Positions 36,170-48,453 are shown, counted from the stretch's first letter. The stretch: 64,000 nt of DNA from Costus lasius (GCA_027563935.2 CM050454.1:53038596-53102595); one strand, 5' to 3'. Notes: generated by a model from the letters alone, not told the origin. Numbers and translations: made by a program.

Positions 36170-37876
36170 TGAAAGTCCCCTTCAAGGGGGGGGGGGGGGG
36201 GCGAAACCCTAAATAGGCGCATATATATATATTTTCATAGCGGAAGCTAGGGCTTCAAGATCGGTTAGCATGAACACATGATCAACTTGTTCAAGGATTG
36301 CAAAGAATCAACAAGAGATCATACCATAGCCATCGTTTAGAATGGTGTCTTGGAAGCAAGAGGGCGAATTGGCTCTCCTCCAAAGATGACGCACACAAGA
36401 TGAGAGATAGCTCCTTCTTGTTTCTCCTTGTGCTAGCAAGGAACTCCAAGTCTCCTAACCGTGTGAAGGAGATTTGATGTATTCTTGGATTGCCGAATGC
36501 CTTCTCCTCTTTTCCTCTTCGAGACAAGACACACTCAAGAGAGATCAACGCAAGAGCAAAGCATTGAAGCATTTAGGTGTTTTCTTGGCTTGAGGCGTTT
36601 AGGCATTGAGGCTTCCAAATATGGTAAGTCTTAAGTCTTCACACGTTCACGCTTAGTGAACTAATCAAAACGCCCCATCATTTGAACCATGCGTTCACAT
36701 AAGTGAACCGGTTCAATTGACTTTGGTTCAACAACCAAATCAAACCAAGACCAAACCAAGACATGGTCTAGATCTCATTAAACCAAAAAGGGTTCAAGAT
36801 CTAACCACACATCACTTGATGCCCTTGATCTCATCGATCAAGCATCAGATCTCTCGATCGAAGCTTACCGATCTCAAGCCCTAATCAATCAAACATGATC
36901 AGACCAGATCTCACTTCCAATCAGAGTCTAAACTCCTTTAAACTGAACCAAAACAATTCAGTCCACACGATCTGACATAAGTAAGCCATATCATCAAATT
37001 GTGCGACCCTAAGGGTTTCCTCTAAATGTCGGTAACGATAACTCACGTTATCACGATCAGTGAGGGGTATCTAGCAACACATCACTGTCTCCCGATATAA
37101 AGGAAAGAGTCTTCCAAGATTACACCCAAACCACAGCACAAGTGTGAATTCAATTCACTAGACATACATGTTTCCTTTGCCACTGGATGTTCTTATTGGA
37201 CAAGCGTGTCAAGCCTGTAACTCCAATATTATGAGAATAATTAGATCAGATGAACATAGTCATCTGGGTATGGCCATACACTTTCTCAATCATCTCAACC
37301 AAGGGGGGGGGGCCCCATTAGAACATCACACTCCAAACGAGGAGACGGCAATCCTATATCTATCACTAGTGCCCTAACATGACTCATGCTCATTATCCAA
37401 GATAGTCTATAACCATTATCTTTCAAATGATATTGAACTACCTCAAAACAATGATAATCATCATTTAGAAACACAAGTGATCTCAAGTCAGAGGAAGTAT
37501 GCCACTTGTTCACATACAAGGATTATTCACATTGTGACAAGCAATTGAACATCCTAGTAAGGTCTGTCTAGTACATCCAATGTACCTATGAGTCTACATC
37601 TTATTCCATGCTCGAAGCATCCTATAAGATTAGAACACATATTAGTCTCAATCATATCAAGGCTGTCTCATGTTCACCAAGATATCTCGACTAAGGACAA
37701 TACTGCATGTCAGCCAAGCTGAACAGCATTGAGACATTATTCAGAAGTGTACATATTGCAGCAGATGATGTAACAAACTGAATAACAACCATTGCCTTTA
37801 TAAACATAAGAGTTTATACATGATACTGAAAGAATCCCTAGGCCTCAAACATTAGCCTTAAGGGCATACTCCAACA
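36170..37876 (-). repeat. 5' LTR of Copia-A (1707 bp)
   Basis: On the plus strand TGAAAGTCCCC to CTCCAACA. Near-identical to the left LTR apart from the 1.1-kb insertion there. A poly-G run of about 14 lies near 36187. Confidence 0.95.
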
Positions 37877-38203
37877 AAATTGATCTTGCACGAGAGTGAG
37901 GATCGTTCCTTGTAAACTAACTGCACGAGAGTGAGTTAGTTTGTTTATCAATTGAATTATATCTTAACCGTAACAAAGATAAATTGATAAATCTTTAATC
38001 ATATTTAGTCATGAATATTAAGACGAATGAACCCCTAGTCCCGATTCTCTCATTCTGATTTACTTCGATTACTATTTACACAACCCTCGAATTGATTAGC
38101 TAGTGAAAACTCAATTAGTCAGTACTTAACAGCGAAGTCCCTGTGGTTCGATATCTTAAATATTACTTCGAGTATCCGTGCACTTGCGGACACAATAAGT
38201 TTT

Positions 38204-38221
38204 TGGCGCCGTTGCCGGGGA
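38204..38221 (+). other. Primer-binding site of the Athila element
   Basis: TGGCGCCGTTGCCGGGGA, six bases after the 5' LTR. This is the tRNA-Asp-type site characteristic of Athila/Calypso-group gypsy elements. Confidence 0.9.
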
Positions 38222-38367
38222 CTTTGGTTTTGTTGATATTGATATGGTTGTTATTATCACTAGACTGAGTTTTTGTTTTTTTTATTTTTTTTACTACTTT
38301 CTGTGATAGATTCTGATTTTCTTTTAACCTCTACAATTTTTGAACTTTTCTGAATTTCTACCTGTTT

Positions 38368-40120
38368 ATGCGCAGAAATCTTAGGTCAGGACCATTAGTT
38401 CCCTTTGATCCTGAAATTAATAAAACACTTAGACTGCGTAGGAAGTTGAGATTTGCTGAAGTAAGAGAGGAAGAATCCATCATGGCAGAGAGGAGAACGC
38501 TTAAAGAATATGCAGCCCCAAATACACAGGGAATTCGTTCCAACATCACTAGGCCTACTATAATGCAAACAACTTTGAGATCAAACCCACGTTCTTATCA
38601 ATGATCCAACAGAATCAGTTTGGAGGATCTCCTTTGGAAGATCCAAACCAACACTTATCCCTTTTCCTTGAATTTTGTGACACCATAAAGATTAATGGTG
38701 TATCTGATGATGCCTTTAGACTATGACAGTTTCCTTTTTCTCTTAGGGACAGAGCAAAAGTTTGGCTTCATGCACATCCGACTAGGACGTTCACTACTTG
38801 GGAGCGGTTGTCAAATGCCTTCTTGCAGAAGTATTTTCCTCCTAGTAAGATGATCCAGTTGAGGAACCAAATCACAGGCCTTGCTCAGAGAGATGGTGAA
38901 TCAATGAGTGAAGCATGGGAACTCTTCAATGAGCTTCAACGGAAGTGCCCCCACCATGGAGTGGAAGACTGGGTTTTAATTCAAACTTTCTATAATGGTT
39001 TGCTTTACAACACACGCTTAACTATTGATGCTGCTGCAGGAGGAGCATTGATGAACAAGACTGTTGATGCTGCCCATGCCTTGATTGAGGAGATGGCGCT
39101 AAATCACAACCAGTGGGCTTCGGAGAGAGGAGTGCTTTATCGGCCTTCTCAGGGTAAGAACGATGGTGATGGTTTGCGTTCTCTTGCAGAAAAGGTAGAT
39201 TCATTATGCAACCATTTTGATTCTTTCCAATTGCAAACCGCTGCTGTATCTTCTGTTGTTTGTGAAGTTTGTGGGAACAATGGGCACTATGCTGAGGAGT
39301 GCAAAGTTATTGTTGACCAAGAGAGTGAGCAAGTTAATGCAGTGGGGCGTTACAACCAAGGTAGATCCAATGACCCTTACTCCAATACCTACAATCCTGG
39401 CTGGCGGAACCATCCTAACCTGTCTTGGAGGAGTAACAATCAAACTAGTGGGCAAAATAAGAATAGAGAGTATAATCAGAGACAGTCAAACCAGAGCCAA
39501 CCCCAAAAATCTAGTTTAGAAGAGATGTTTGAGAAGTTCATGGGTAAGCAGATGAGCAAAAATGATGAGATTACAGAGACCCTTAAGTAGATAAACTCTA
39601 GGTTGGATGGTGTTGTTGCTCATAATAAAATGTTAGAAACTCAGATAGCACAACAGGCTAATACACCTTATAGACCCCCAGGGAAGTTACTTGCAAAACT
39701 TGAACCAAACCCCAGGGAACATTGTAACGCCATCATAACTAGGAGTGGGAGACAATTGGAAGATCCAAGGGGACCATTAGATGATGAAGAGGTTGAGTCT
39801 GATGTCATACCTAGTGAGGAACCAGTTTTGGAACCACAGCCCCCACAAGGGCAATCCCTTCCTGATTCTTCTCCTTCTAAGGAGAAGGAATCTTCACTGA
39901 GAAGTGACTTACCATGTGAAGTTGAGGAACCTAGACCTAGTTCACCACAGCCATATAGGACACCTATCCCTTTTCCCAGAGGATTGTGCAAGCTAAGCTA
40001 GATAGGTAGTTTGGGAAATTTTTGGAAGTGTTGAAAAAGTTATACATTAATATTCCTTTTACAGATGCATTATCCCAAATGCCCACTTATGCAAAATGTT
40101 TTTAAAAAAATTTATCTAAC
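38368..40120 (+). pseudogene. Athila gag pseudogene
   Basis: Starts MRRNLRSGPLVPFDPEINK at 38368. A frameshift near 38600 separates this from a second frame ([19 protein letters not shown]), with a stop at about 38724, then the capsid-like core (LPFSLRDRAKVWLHA-type region; WERLSNAFLQKYFPPSKMIQL), a zinc knuckle (CEVCGNNGHYAEEC near 39265) and an Asn/Gln-rich tail. In-frame stops at 39588-39590 and about 39999. In an intact element it forms the capsid. The same gag type recurs in broken form at 62474-63274. Confidence 0.85.
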
Positions 40121-40147
40121 AAAAGAAAAATTGAGGACTACGGTACT

Positions 40148-43100
40148 ATGGCACTAACTGAAGAATGCAGTGCTCTTATTCAAAACAAGTTGCCACCGAA
40201 ATTAAAGGATCCAGGTAGTTTCTCTATTCCTTTTTCAATTGGGAATGTTGCTTTCGATCGAGCCTTATGTGACTTGGGAGCTAGTGTGAGTCTGATGCCT
40301 TTGTTTGTGTGCAAGAAACTGGATATGGGAGCTCCCAAGCCAACTACAATTTCTTTGCAACTCGCCGATCGATCAGTAAAATATCCAGTAGGTATTCTAA
40401 AGGATGTCCCTATACAAGTTGGTAAATACTTCATACCTGTTGACTTTGTGGTACTTGAAATGGAAGAGGATGCCAAGATTCCTATTATTTTGGGTAGAGC
40501 GTTCTTGGCCACTGCTGGAGCCCTTATTGATGTAAGGAACGGTTAACTTACTTTGAGAATTGGCAATGATAAGATTGAGTTTGATTTAAACAATTCATTG
40601 AAAAAACCTGCTTATGCTAGTTCTTGTTGCACTATTCATGCTATTGATGACACAGTCTATGATGTTAGTTGTCTATTTGATGATTCTTCTATTGATGCTT
40701 CTTTTTCTGATTCTCTCTTTGACTCTTTTTCTGATTCCTTGGAAAATTCTTGTGAAAAATTTGATAATTCTGGTTTTGAGAATGATTTTGATGATGAAAA
40801 ACATAATATTTTAGATTGTGCTACTTTTGATGATGAAAATGAAAAAATTCCAAAAATTGAGTTGAAAATTTTACCTGATAACCTTAGATATGAATTTCTT
40901 GGTCCTAACTCCACCTACCCTGTGATTGTGGATGCTAAACTAGATACCGGGGAAACTGATCTGCTCTTAAAAGAGTTGAGAGTTCATAGAAAGGTAATTG
41001 GGTACACCATTAATGACTTGAAGGGGATTAATCCTTCTTTTTGTATGCACAGGATTCACATGGAGGATGAGCAGAAGCCGCATGTAGATTTTCAGAGAAG
41101 ACTCAACCCATCTATGAAGGAAGTGGTGAAGAAGGAAGTACTAAAATTGCTTGATGCAGTTATTATCTACACTATCTCAGATAGTAAGTGGGTAAGGCCT
41201 GTACACTATGTTCCTAAAAAGGGAGGTGTCACTGTAATGAAAAATAAGGACAATGAATTGATACCTGTTAGAACTGTCACTAGTTGGCGTATGTGTATTG
41301 ATTATAGAAAATTAAATGCTGCCACTAGGAAGGATCATTTTCCCTTGCCTTTCATTGATCAAATGGTTGAGAGACTTGCTAAACACTCTTACTTTTGTTT
41401 TCTTGATGGATATTCCAAATTTTTTTAGATTCCCATTCATCCTGATGATCAGGATAAGACCACCTTTACATGTCCATATGGTACTTTTGCTTATAGAAGA
41501 ATGCACTTTGGTTTATGCAATGCAGTTGCTACTTTTCAGAGGTGTATGATGGCGATTTTTTCTGAGTTTATTGAAGATTTCATGGATGTTTTTATGGATG
41601 ATTTCTCTCTCTACGGTCTTTCTTTTGATGACTGCTTGGCTAATCTCTCTAGAGTTTTACAGAGATGCGAAGAGACTAACCTTGTCTTGAATTGGGAAAA
41701 ATATCACTTTATGGTTAGACAGGGGATAGTTTTGGGTCATCTTGTTTCAGAGAGAGGGATTGAAGTGGACAAGGCCAAGATAGAAGTGATTGAGAAGTTG
41801 GCACCACCAACCACTGTCAAGGAGATCAGGAGCTTTTTGGAACATGCAGGGTTTTACAGGAGGTTCATCAGGGACTTCTCTAAACTTGCTAAACCCCTGA
41901 CTGATTTACTTTGTAAAGATGCAAAATTCTGCTTTGATGAGAAATGTCTATCTGCTTTTCAGGAACTGAAGAAAGCCTTGACATCAGCACCTATTATGCA
42001 ACCACCTGACTGGGAGTTACCCTTCGAGCTTATGTGTGATGCCAGTGATTTTGTAGTGGGAGCAGTTCTAGGGCAAAGAAAGGAAAAGAAGCCTTATGTG
42101 ATCTCTTATGCCAGTAAAGCTTTAGATGAAACACAGAGGAATTACACCACTACTGAGAAGTTGTTGGCTATAGTTTTTGCATTTGACAAATTCAGATCTT
42201 ACTTGATAAATTCAAAAGTTGTAGTATATACTGATCATGCTGTAGTTAAATATTTGATGTAGAAGAAGGACAGTAAGCCACGGTTGTTGAGATGGATTTT
42301 GCTTCTGCAAGAATTTGATATGAAAATCAAAGATAAGAAAGAACTGAGAATTTAGTTGCAAACCACCTTTCAAGGATGATTGTAGAAGATATAAAAGGTG
42401 ATATTAATGATTCCTTTCCTGAGGAACAACTGATGAGGATTGAACAAATTAAGGCCCCTTGGTATGCAGATATTGTAAATTATCTAGTTGCTAATATATT
42501 TCCTATTGATTTGAGTTACCATGGCAAGAAAAGATTTTTAGCAGATGTTAAACACTATTTTTGGGATGAGCCTTATGTGTTCAAAAGATGTGCAGATAGA
42601 ATATTTAGGAGATGTATCCCCGAAGAAGAAATGAAAGACATATTATCGCAGTGTCATGAATCATCATATGGAGGGCATGCTAGTACTGAGAAGACAGTTT
42701 TTAAGGTACTACAATCTGGATTTTATTGGCCCACACTATTTAAGGATGCAAGAAATTTTATAATGTCTTGTGATAATTGTCAAAGGATGGGGAACATAAA
42801 TAGAAGGAATGAGATGCCATTGTCCACCATACTTGAAGTTGAAATTTTTGATGTTTGGGGTATTGATTTCATGGGACCTTTTCCATCATCTGGAGGGAAT
42901 AATTATATACTCGTGGCGGTAGATTATGTTTCCAAGTGGGTAGAAGCCATTGCTTCTCCCACTAATGATTCTAGGGTTGTGGTGAAACTGTTTAAAAGAG
43001 TTATCTTCCCACGCTTTGGAGTACCACGAGTTGTGATTAGTGATGGAGGATCCCACTTTATTGAACACAAATTTTTAGCCTTACTTAGAAAATATGGGGT

Positions 43101-43830
43101 AAATCATAGAGTTGCAACACCTTACCATCCCCAAACAAGTGGACAAGTGGAGATATCTAACAGAGAAATTAAAGGATATTGGAAAAGACAGTGTTAAGAA
43201 CAAGGAAGGACTGCACACTCAAGCTCGATGATGCACTTTGGGCATACCGGACTGCCTTCAAAACACCAATAGGTATGTCACCATTTCAATTGGTTTATGG
43301 AAAATCATGTCACCTTCCTGTAGAACTCGAGCATAAGTCATTTTTGGCAATCAGAGCATTAAATTTTGACTTGAAGAGTGCCAGTGAAAAGAGGAAACTG
43401 CAATTGAGTGAACTTGATGAAATTAGACTCTCTACTTATGAAAATGCAAAGATCTACAAGGAGAGGACCAAGAGATGGCATGATCAACACGTACTCAGAA
43501 AAGAATTTCAACTAGGTGACTTCGTTCTCTTGTTTAATTCTAGATTGAGACTTTTTCCTGGTAAACTTAAGTCTCGATGGTCTGGGCCTTTTCAGGTGAA
43601 GAAGACTTATTTGTACGGAGCCGTCGACATATGGAGTGAAGAGAAATGAGTATTCAAAGTTAATGGACAGAGATTGAAACACTACTATCATGGAAATTAG
43701 ATTGAAGAACGGGAGAATTATCTACTTGATGAAATACAAGCAGATCCGAGAGTGAAAGGGTTAAGCTATGGACCATTAAAATTAGCGCTTCTTGGGAGGC
43801 AACCCAAGCTTTCTAACCTCTATTTGTTTC
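40148..43830 (+). pseudogene. Athila pol pseudogene (protease, RT, RNase H, integrase)
   Basis: Order protease, RT, RNase H, integrase is that of Ty3/gypsy. Protease has ALCDLGASVSLMP (about 40260). RT has WRMCIDYRKLNAATRKDHFP and the active site FMDD (about 41595). RNase H has LMCDASDFVVGAVLGQ and VYTDHAVVKYLM. Integrase has a zinc-binding H..H..C..C region ([11 protein letters not shown]...CDNCQR), [17 protein letters not shown] and [14 protein letters not shown], then a C-terminal region ([14 protein letters not shown]). Stops at 40544-40546, 41426-41428 and 42260-42262, with frameshifts near 42350 and 43190, inactivate it. The stop after YSKFF replaces the Gln of an otherwise typical QIPI motif. 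Confidence 0.9.
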
Positions 43831-44836
43831 AATTTTTGCTTAGGACTAATTTTTCTTTTATTTTTGTAGGAAAATCGTGATTTGATGCAAAATACGGTAC
43901 TACCAAAAAGTCTGTTACGGTACCGTATTTTCGGTTCACTTTCCACCAGAGGGTTGTGACGAAATTACGGCACTACCGTAAACACTTACATGGTACCGTA
44001 TTTCGTTGCACGAATCAACCAGAGAGTCTCCTCATTTTTATGGCACCGTCATAAGTTAGTTTACGATACCGTATTTTACTTAAAAAAAATTGCTCCTTGA
44101 TTTTTATGGCAGTACCATAACGGATTACACGGTACCGTATTTCTGAGTCATTTTTGAACAGAACACTGCCGAGATTTTACGGCAGTACCGTAAACTGCTT
44201 TACGGTACCGTATTTATGATCCAGCTTTAACCCGAGAGCAGTCGTAATTTTTACAGCAGTGCCGTAAGACATTACACTGCCGTATTTCGTTTCCTGACAC
44301 GCGAACTCTGTGCCATATTTAGGGTTTTGACCAGACCATTTTTAGGGTTTTTACCCTCGTTCTCACTCATTTTCGAGCCGTTCTTGGATTTTCGATCATC
44401 TCCGACCACCTGGGGACGCCAGCGACCTTTCTCATTCAGCTTTCGTCGTCGATTAGGTACTCATTTCACCGATTTTACAGATTTGATGAGTTTTTATCAA
44501 GTTACGCCCCTTTCACTCGTTTTCACACGTTTCTCAACCATTTTGAGTGATTCTTGTTTTCATTTACCCTTTAGAGGATAGGCTATCGATCCTTTGCTAT
44601 TTGGAAGAATTTAAACCGATTTCCGTCCCCGATTTGAACTGAAGTACACTGAACCTACTCGAAGTTACTGTTCATTGACGTTTACTCTGTTGTCTTTAGT
44701 TTAAGCCTGAGTTCTAAGTTGATTTTTGTCTCCAATGAACTTGATTAACATTCCTGATGATGTTGAGAGTATGATACAATGTCATATATCTGCTGTATTT
44801 GCATTAAAATGAAAATTGCAGCTTGAGTTCACACTC
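43831..44836 (+). other. Athila inter-ORF region, leader to the third ORF
   Basis: Non-coding. The first part (43889-44288) is a palindromic tandem array closely related to that in the LTRs. The rest is a T-rich leader to the ATG at 44837. The frame at 44327-44581 has no recognisable content. Confidence 0.7.
43889..44288. repeat. Palindromic ACGG/CCGT tandem array upstream of the third ORF
   Basis: Five to six units near 75 bp, for example ttacggcagtaccgtaaac followed by tttacggtaccgtattt and a spacer. Same architecture as the LTR arrays at 26164, 47624 and 63530, but with more GGTACC centres. Ends, like those arrays, in 'acactgccgtatttc'. Confidence 0.85.
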
Positions 44837-46216
44837 ATGGCACCAAGAACAAAGTCAATTTGTCCAAGAAGAAAGGGAAAAGCCCTTGCTGAATCATCTC
44901 AACCACAGAACCCCCATGGGATAATCTTCAGAAATGAAATGCAGGAATCCAGATACAAAACAATTTTAGAAAGAAAAATCATCAACACTAAGTATGCTGA
45001 TCGAAGAACATTGGAAGCCTTGGGGCTTTATGAGGACGTGCTTTGGATGTTTGAGAGGATCAAGGATAAGCAGTTCTTCGAGATGACTCCGCATATTTAT
45101 CTACCACTTGTTCTGGAGTTCTTGAGCAGCTTAATAATTGACTTAAGGGAATTTTTGAATGGACCGGCAGAAGGGGAGATCACTTTCAGATTAGCTAATG
45201 AGGAGAGGAAGCTTACATTGCAAGAAGTAAGAGATATCTTTGAGTTGAGCACAGGAGGATATACTGAGATGCCTCTTGGATTCATGGAGGGCATTTTCAG
45301 GAACCAAATTACAGATGAGAGTCATTTCTATGCCGTTTCTGCTAGAGCCAGCAAGATCAAGAACCCTTTTATTAAGTATGCCCACAGGGTTCTAGCACAC
45401 ACTGTGTTTGGAAGGGGAGATAACGACGGCATGGTTCGTCAACATGAACTCTGTCTTTGGGGGATGCTCAATGGATTTGCTATTGATGTGGCTTTCTTCA
45501 TGATAAAACACATGGACAAAGTTGCCCGAGCGAGCAGAGGATCTGTGGTGATAGGAGGCTTGGTCACTCCTATAGCTAGATATTTTGGGATAGAGCCCTA
45601 TGGAACTGAGCTGGCAAAAGGGAATGCAAGACTAGACATTGAGTCTTGCATAGCAATGAAGATGATTATTAGCGAAGGTGACATTTTTTGTTTGGTCCTT
45701 GGACCAAATATTCCTCCTCTACCCTTACCTCACATTGAGAAGACCACGGTTAGAGAAAGAGCCAACTGGAAGTTATCTCCTAGTGCAGCTGAGGCAGCTT
45801 TTACTCCACCGCTATATACAGTTCCACCGCCACCCACCTGGGGTGGAAGGGGTGATCCCTATGGGATGAAGTCACCTCCTCATGATTCTTCGCAGCCTGC
45901 TGGTACTTCCTCACATGGGACGAGGAGTGGTTTTGCTAGCCATCACGATCCAGGTTTTCAGGCGCTCACAGCACAGATGTACAACCAAGAACACCGCCTG
46001 GATGGGATGCAAGAGACTCTGGGATACATCCATAGGGATATGGAGAGATTGTGTAATCATATGGAAGACATGGACAAATTCCTTTATGACCATTTTAGTT
46101 ATGCAAATCACAGAAACTATAGATATGAAGGTGATCAAGTAGGGACACCATACCATGATCCCATGGAGACTGCTGCAAGAGACTCTGAGGCCACACGATC
46201 AGATGGCAATGAGTAG
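44837..46216 (+). CDS. Athila third ORF (ATHILA ORF-1-type protein), intact
   Basis: 459 codons without a stop, while gag and pol of the same element carry many. Start MAPRTKSICPRRKGKALAES; the frame extends 7 codons upstream to 44816, but this ATG fits related proteins better. Residues about 50-320 form a globular domain that resembles the plant ATHILA ORF-1 family (ITFRLANEERKLTLQEVRD, KYAHRVLAHTVFGRGDNDG, RQHELCLWGMLNGFAID, GLVTPIARYFGI). A Pro/Ser/Gly-rich linker (about 340-380) follows, then a possible coiled coil (NQEHRLDGMQETLGYIHRDM). I see no signal peptide or convincing membrane segment, so an envelope role is not supported. Its biochemical function is unknown. Transcription could start from the palindromic array just upstream. 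Confidence 0.8.
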   Translation: MAPRTKSICPRRKGKALAESSQPQNPHGIIFRNEMQESRYKTILERKIINTKYADRRTLEALGLYEDVLWMFERIKDKQFFEMTPHIYLPLVLEFLSSLIIDLREFLNGPAEGEITFRLANEERKLTLQEVRDIFELSTGGYTEMPLGFMEGIFRNQITDESHFYAVSARASKIKNPFIKYAHRVLAHTVFGRGDNDGMVRQHELCLWGMLNGFAIDVAFFMIKHMDKVARASRGSVVIGGLVTPIARYFGIEPYGTELAKGNARLDIESCIAMKMIISEGDIFCLVLGPNIPPLPLPHIEKTTVRERANWKLSPSAAEAAFTPPLYTVPPPPTWGGRGDPYGMKSPPHDSSQPAGTSSHGTRSGFASHHDPGFQALTAQMYNQEHRLDGMQETLGYIHRDMERLCNHMEDMDKFLYDHFSYANHRNYRYEGDQVGTPYHDPMETAARDSEATRSDGNE

Positions 46217-47370
46217 ATGCTTTGTGAGTATTATCAACCTTTATTTCTTTGCTATGCTATATTTTTCTATATCTTATTGTTGTTTCATATGATGAAGGGA
46301 AGGATGATGCTCTACGACCGCCCCCACTGCTATTCTTGACATGCTTATATTTTCGATGTGGTTGCATAATAATAATGATTACACTTATGATTTCTTTTCG
46401 ATATGGTTGTACCATGCGATGATGATATTATTTTTCTTGAGATTGTTGGACACATGTGATTTACTTTGCTTTTTTGCTTCTATCTTGAAAAATTTTCATT
46501 GATGATGATGATGAGTATATTCTTGTTTTATGTTGTTGATGACTTGATTGATTGATGATGGATGGACCCATATTTGTGATTAGAGAGAAACCTATCATGT
46601 TAGATTTATTTCTTCAATGCATATTTATCTTTGAAATTTAACATTGGTTAATGCATGAAATTTTGGGTAGATGTGTTATTCGAGGAATAAAATCTAAAGG
46701 TGAAACTACTCCTTTAAATAAAATGAGCATATAAGTATGATTTGTGAATTTATGTTAATTGATCAACCTAGTAGATGTTTAGTCTATTTTTGCTATTTGT
46801 TGGGAAATAAGAATCCAAGATCCATAAAAATAGTGAGAGACTCCCCTACTTAGCACTATGTAAAATTGATAGTGGTACCTAAGACATGGGTTGAAGTCTA
46901 TGCATGAAAAATAATGAGAGATAAAAAGAATAAGATTCCTCTACTTGGCACTATGCAAAATTGATAATGGTACCGAAGATAAGAGTTGAAGTCAAAAATA
47001 AAAAGTGTGTATCTAAGTGGGTACATGCCATCTTTACAAAAATAAGAAAAAAAATTATGTGTGGAAAAAAAATCTTGGAAACCTAATTCCTATAAACAAA
47101 AGCGTGATAGATTTGAACTGAAATTGGGTGAAGTCTTGAGATTGAAAATTCTAATTATTATACGAGTTGCAAAGTTTTATTTGATTGAATTGTGGATCCA
47201 GAGGGTTGAATTCTAAGAATGAAATGTTTATCTGAAGTTTTGTGAAACAATTGATGGAATTTTTCATTGATGATTATATTTTAGAAATTTATTGAGCATG
47301 AAAAAGTTATTCTTTTAATCAAATTTTGATTTTTGCTTGAGGCCAAGCAAAGTTTGAGCCTTATGTATTT
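46217..47370 (+). other. 3' non-coding tail of the Athila element
   Basis: AT-rich and without genes. A unit containing 'ctacttagcactatg' and 'gttgaagtc' is repeated in tandem (about 46842 and 46936, period near 94 bp). The region just before the LTR (TTGAGGCCAAGCAAAG, 47338-47353) is in the place of a polypurine tract. Confidence 0.6.
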
Positions 47371-47623
47371 TGATGACACCAAAATATATAGTATATTTTG
47401 TATCATTATAGATACCTTTTCATGCTAAATTAAGGATCTTTTACTTGTTTTTATGCTGAATCCATCAAATATTGCAAAGTCTACTTCTATTTTGGTTTTT
47501 CATGATTTTCAGGCAAAAGGCATCATTTTAGGGTGTTTTCGAGCAAATCAAATACATAGAAGAATTCTCAACATCAAAAAGAGGTCACACAAGAAATTTC
47601 ATGCAAATCAAGGCTGAAGACCA

Positions 47624-48062
47624 AAATACGGCAGTGCCGTATTTATAATACGGTACCATATTTTTTGCGGCTACCGTATTATCAAGAGCACGGTAGTATT
47701 TTGGTGATTTTCCAAATAAAGAACTTCCCAGATTTTACGGCACCACCGTAAAGAATTACACGGTCGTATTTTGGAGCACTTTCGGAACAGAAACCATTGC
47801 TGAAATTACGGCACTGCCGTAAACTAATTCACGGGCCGTATTTTCTAGACGTTACCGACCAGAGAGTTCAGCCGATATTACGGCAGTGCCGTGAGCCATA
47901 TTACGGTGCCGTATTTCCCAGCACTTTCAGAATAGAACACTCGATCGATTTTATGGCAGGGCCGTAAACTATTTCACGGGCCGTATTTTTCAGACGTTAC
48001 CGACCAGAAAGTTCAACCGATTTTATGGCAGGGCCGTGAACTATTACACTGCCGTATTTCTA
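47624..48062. repeat. Palindromic ACGG/CCGT tandem array in the Athila 3' LTR
   Basis: About seven pairs of motifs. Best example is TTACGGCACTGCCGTAA at 47806-47822, with perfect 8-bp arms around one base. Better conserved than the array in the 5' LTR. Confidence 0.85.
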
Positions 48063-48427
48063 TTTTTGAACGCGACTCCCAGGTCAATTTTGACGCCCGA
48101 TTTTTGTGAAAATGATTGCAAGTGATCCAGACCCTTAAATTCGATGCTGTAAGAAGCAAAAAGGAGGCAACCAACGAGAGGAAGGGGACAACACAAAAAG
48201 CCCTAATTTTCATCCACTCGACAAAGAGAAATCATAGTTCATACTGCCGCCTAGGGTTACACCATCGCGACGAATCCAGATCATTTCAGATAGCGAAATT
48301 CATATTGAAGCTTTGCCTGGAGGAGGAGACAACGTACCATAAGTTTTAGAACAAAAGGAGGTCAATTGGAAAAGAAATCAAAGAAAGAAGAGGCGCCGAC
48401 ATTGTTCACTGTTTGAACGTGCAAAAT

Positions 48428-48453
48428 ACGGCTGTGAAATATTTCACAGCCGT
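48428..48453. repeat. Perfect 26-bp palindrome in the Athila 3' LTR
   Basis: ACGGCTGTGAAAT then ATTTCACAGCCGT, exact reverse complements with no spacer, starting with the same ACGG motif as the array about 370 bp upstream. Confidence 0.95.

Larger units (their letters stand above)
27536..37876 (-). mobile_element. Copia-A: Angela/BARE-lineage copia, minus strand
   Basis: LTRs 27536-30397 (3', left) and 36170-37876 (5', right), PBS 36156-36167 on the minus strand, gag-pol 30418-34302, polypurine tract 30399-30408. Inserted in the Athila 5' LTR. Flanks are GAATT (27531-27535) and AAATT (37877-37881), a 5-bp duplication with one substitution; the unbroken Athila 3' LTR reads TTGAATTGATC here. 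Inactive: start codon changed and one nonsense codon. Same family as Copia-B. Confidence 0.9.
25910..38197 (+). repeat. 5' LTR of the Athila element, interrupted by Copia-A
   Basis: Two parts, 25910-27535 and 37877-38197, total about 1942 bp after removing Copia-A and one target copy. It matches the 3' LTR (about 1977 bp) closely, with scattered substitutions and small indels such as an extra 'cagttcgatt' segment in the 3' LTR near 61000. The last bases are ATA where the 3' LTR has ACA. Carries the palindromic array at 26164-26580. Confidence 0.85.

Noticed and set aside
44327..44581. Small Phe/Ser-rich frame ahead of the Athila third ORF
   Set aside because: Translation of a T-rich leader. 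No resemblance to known proteins.
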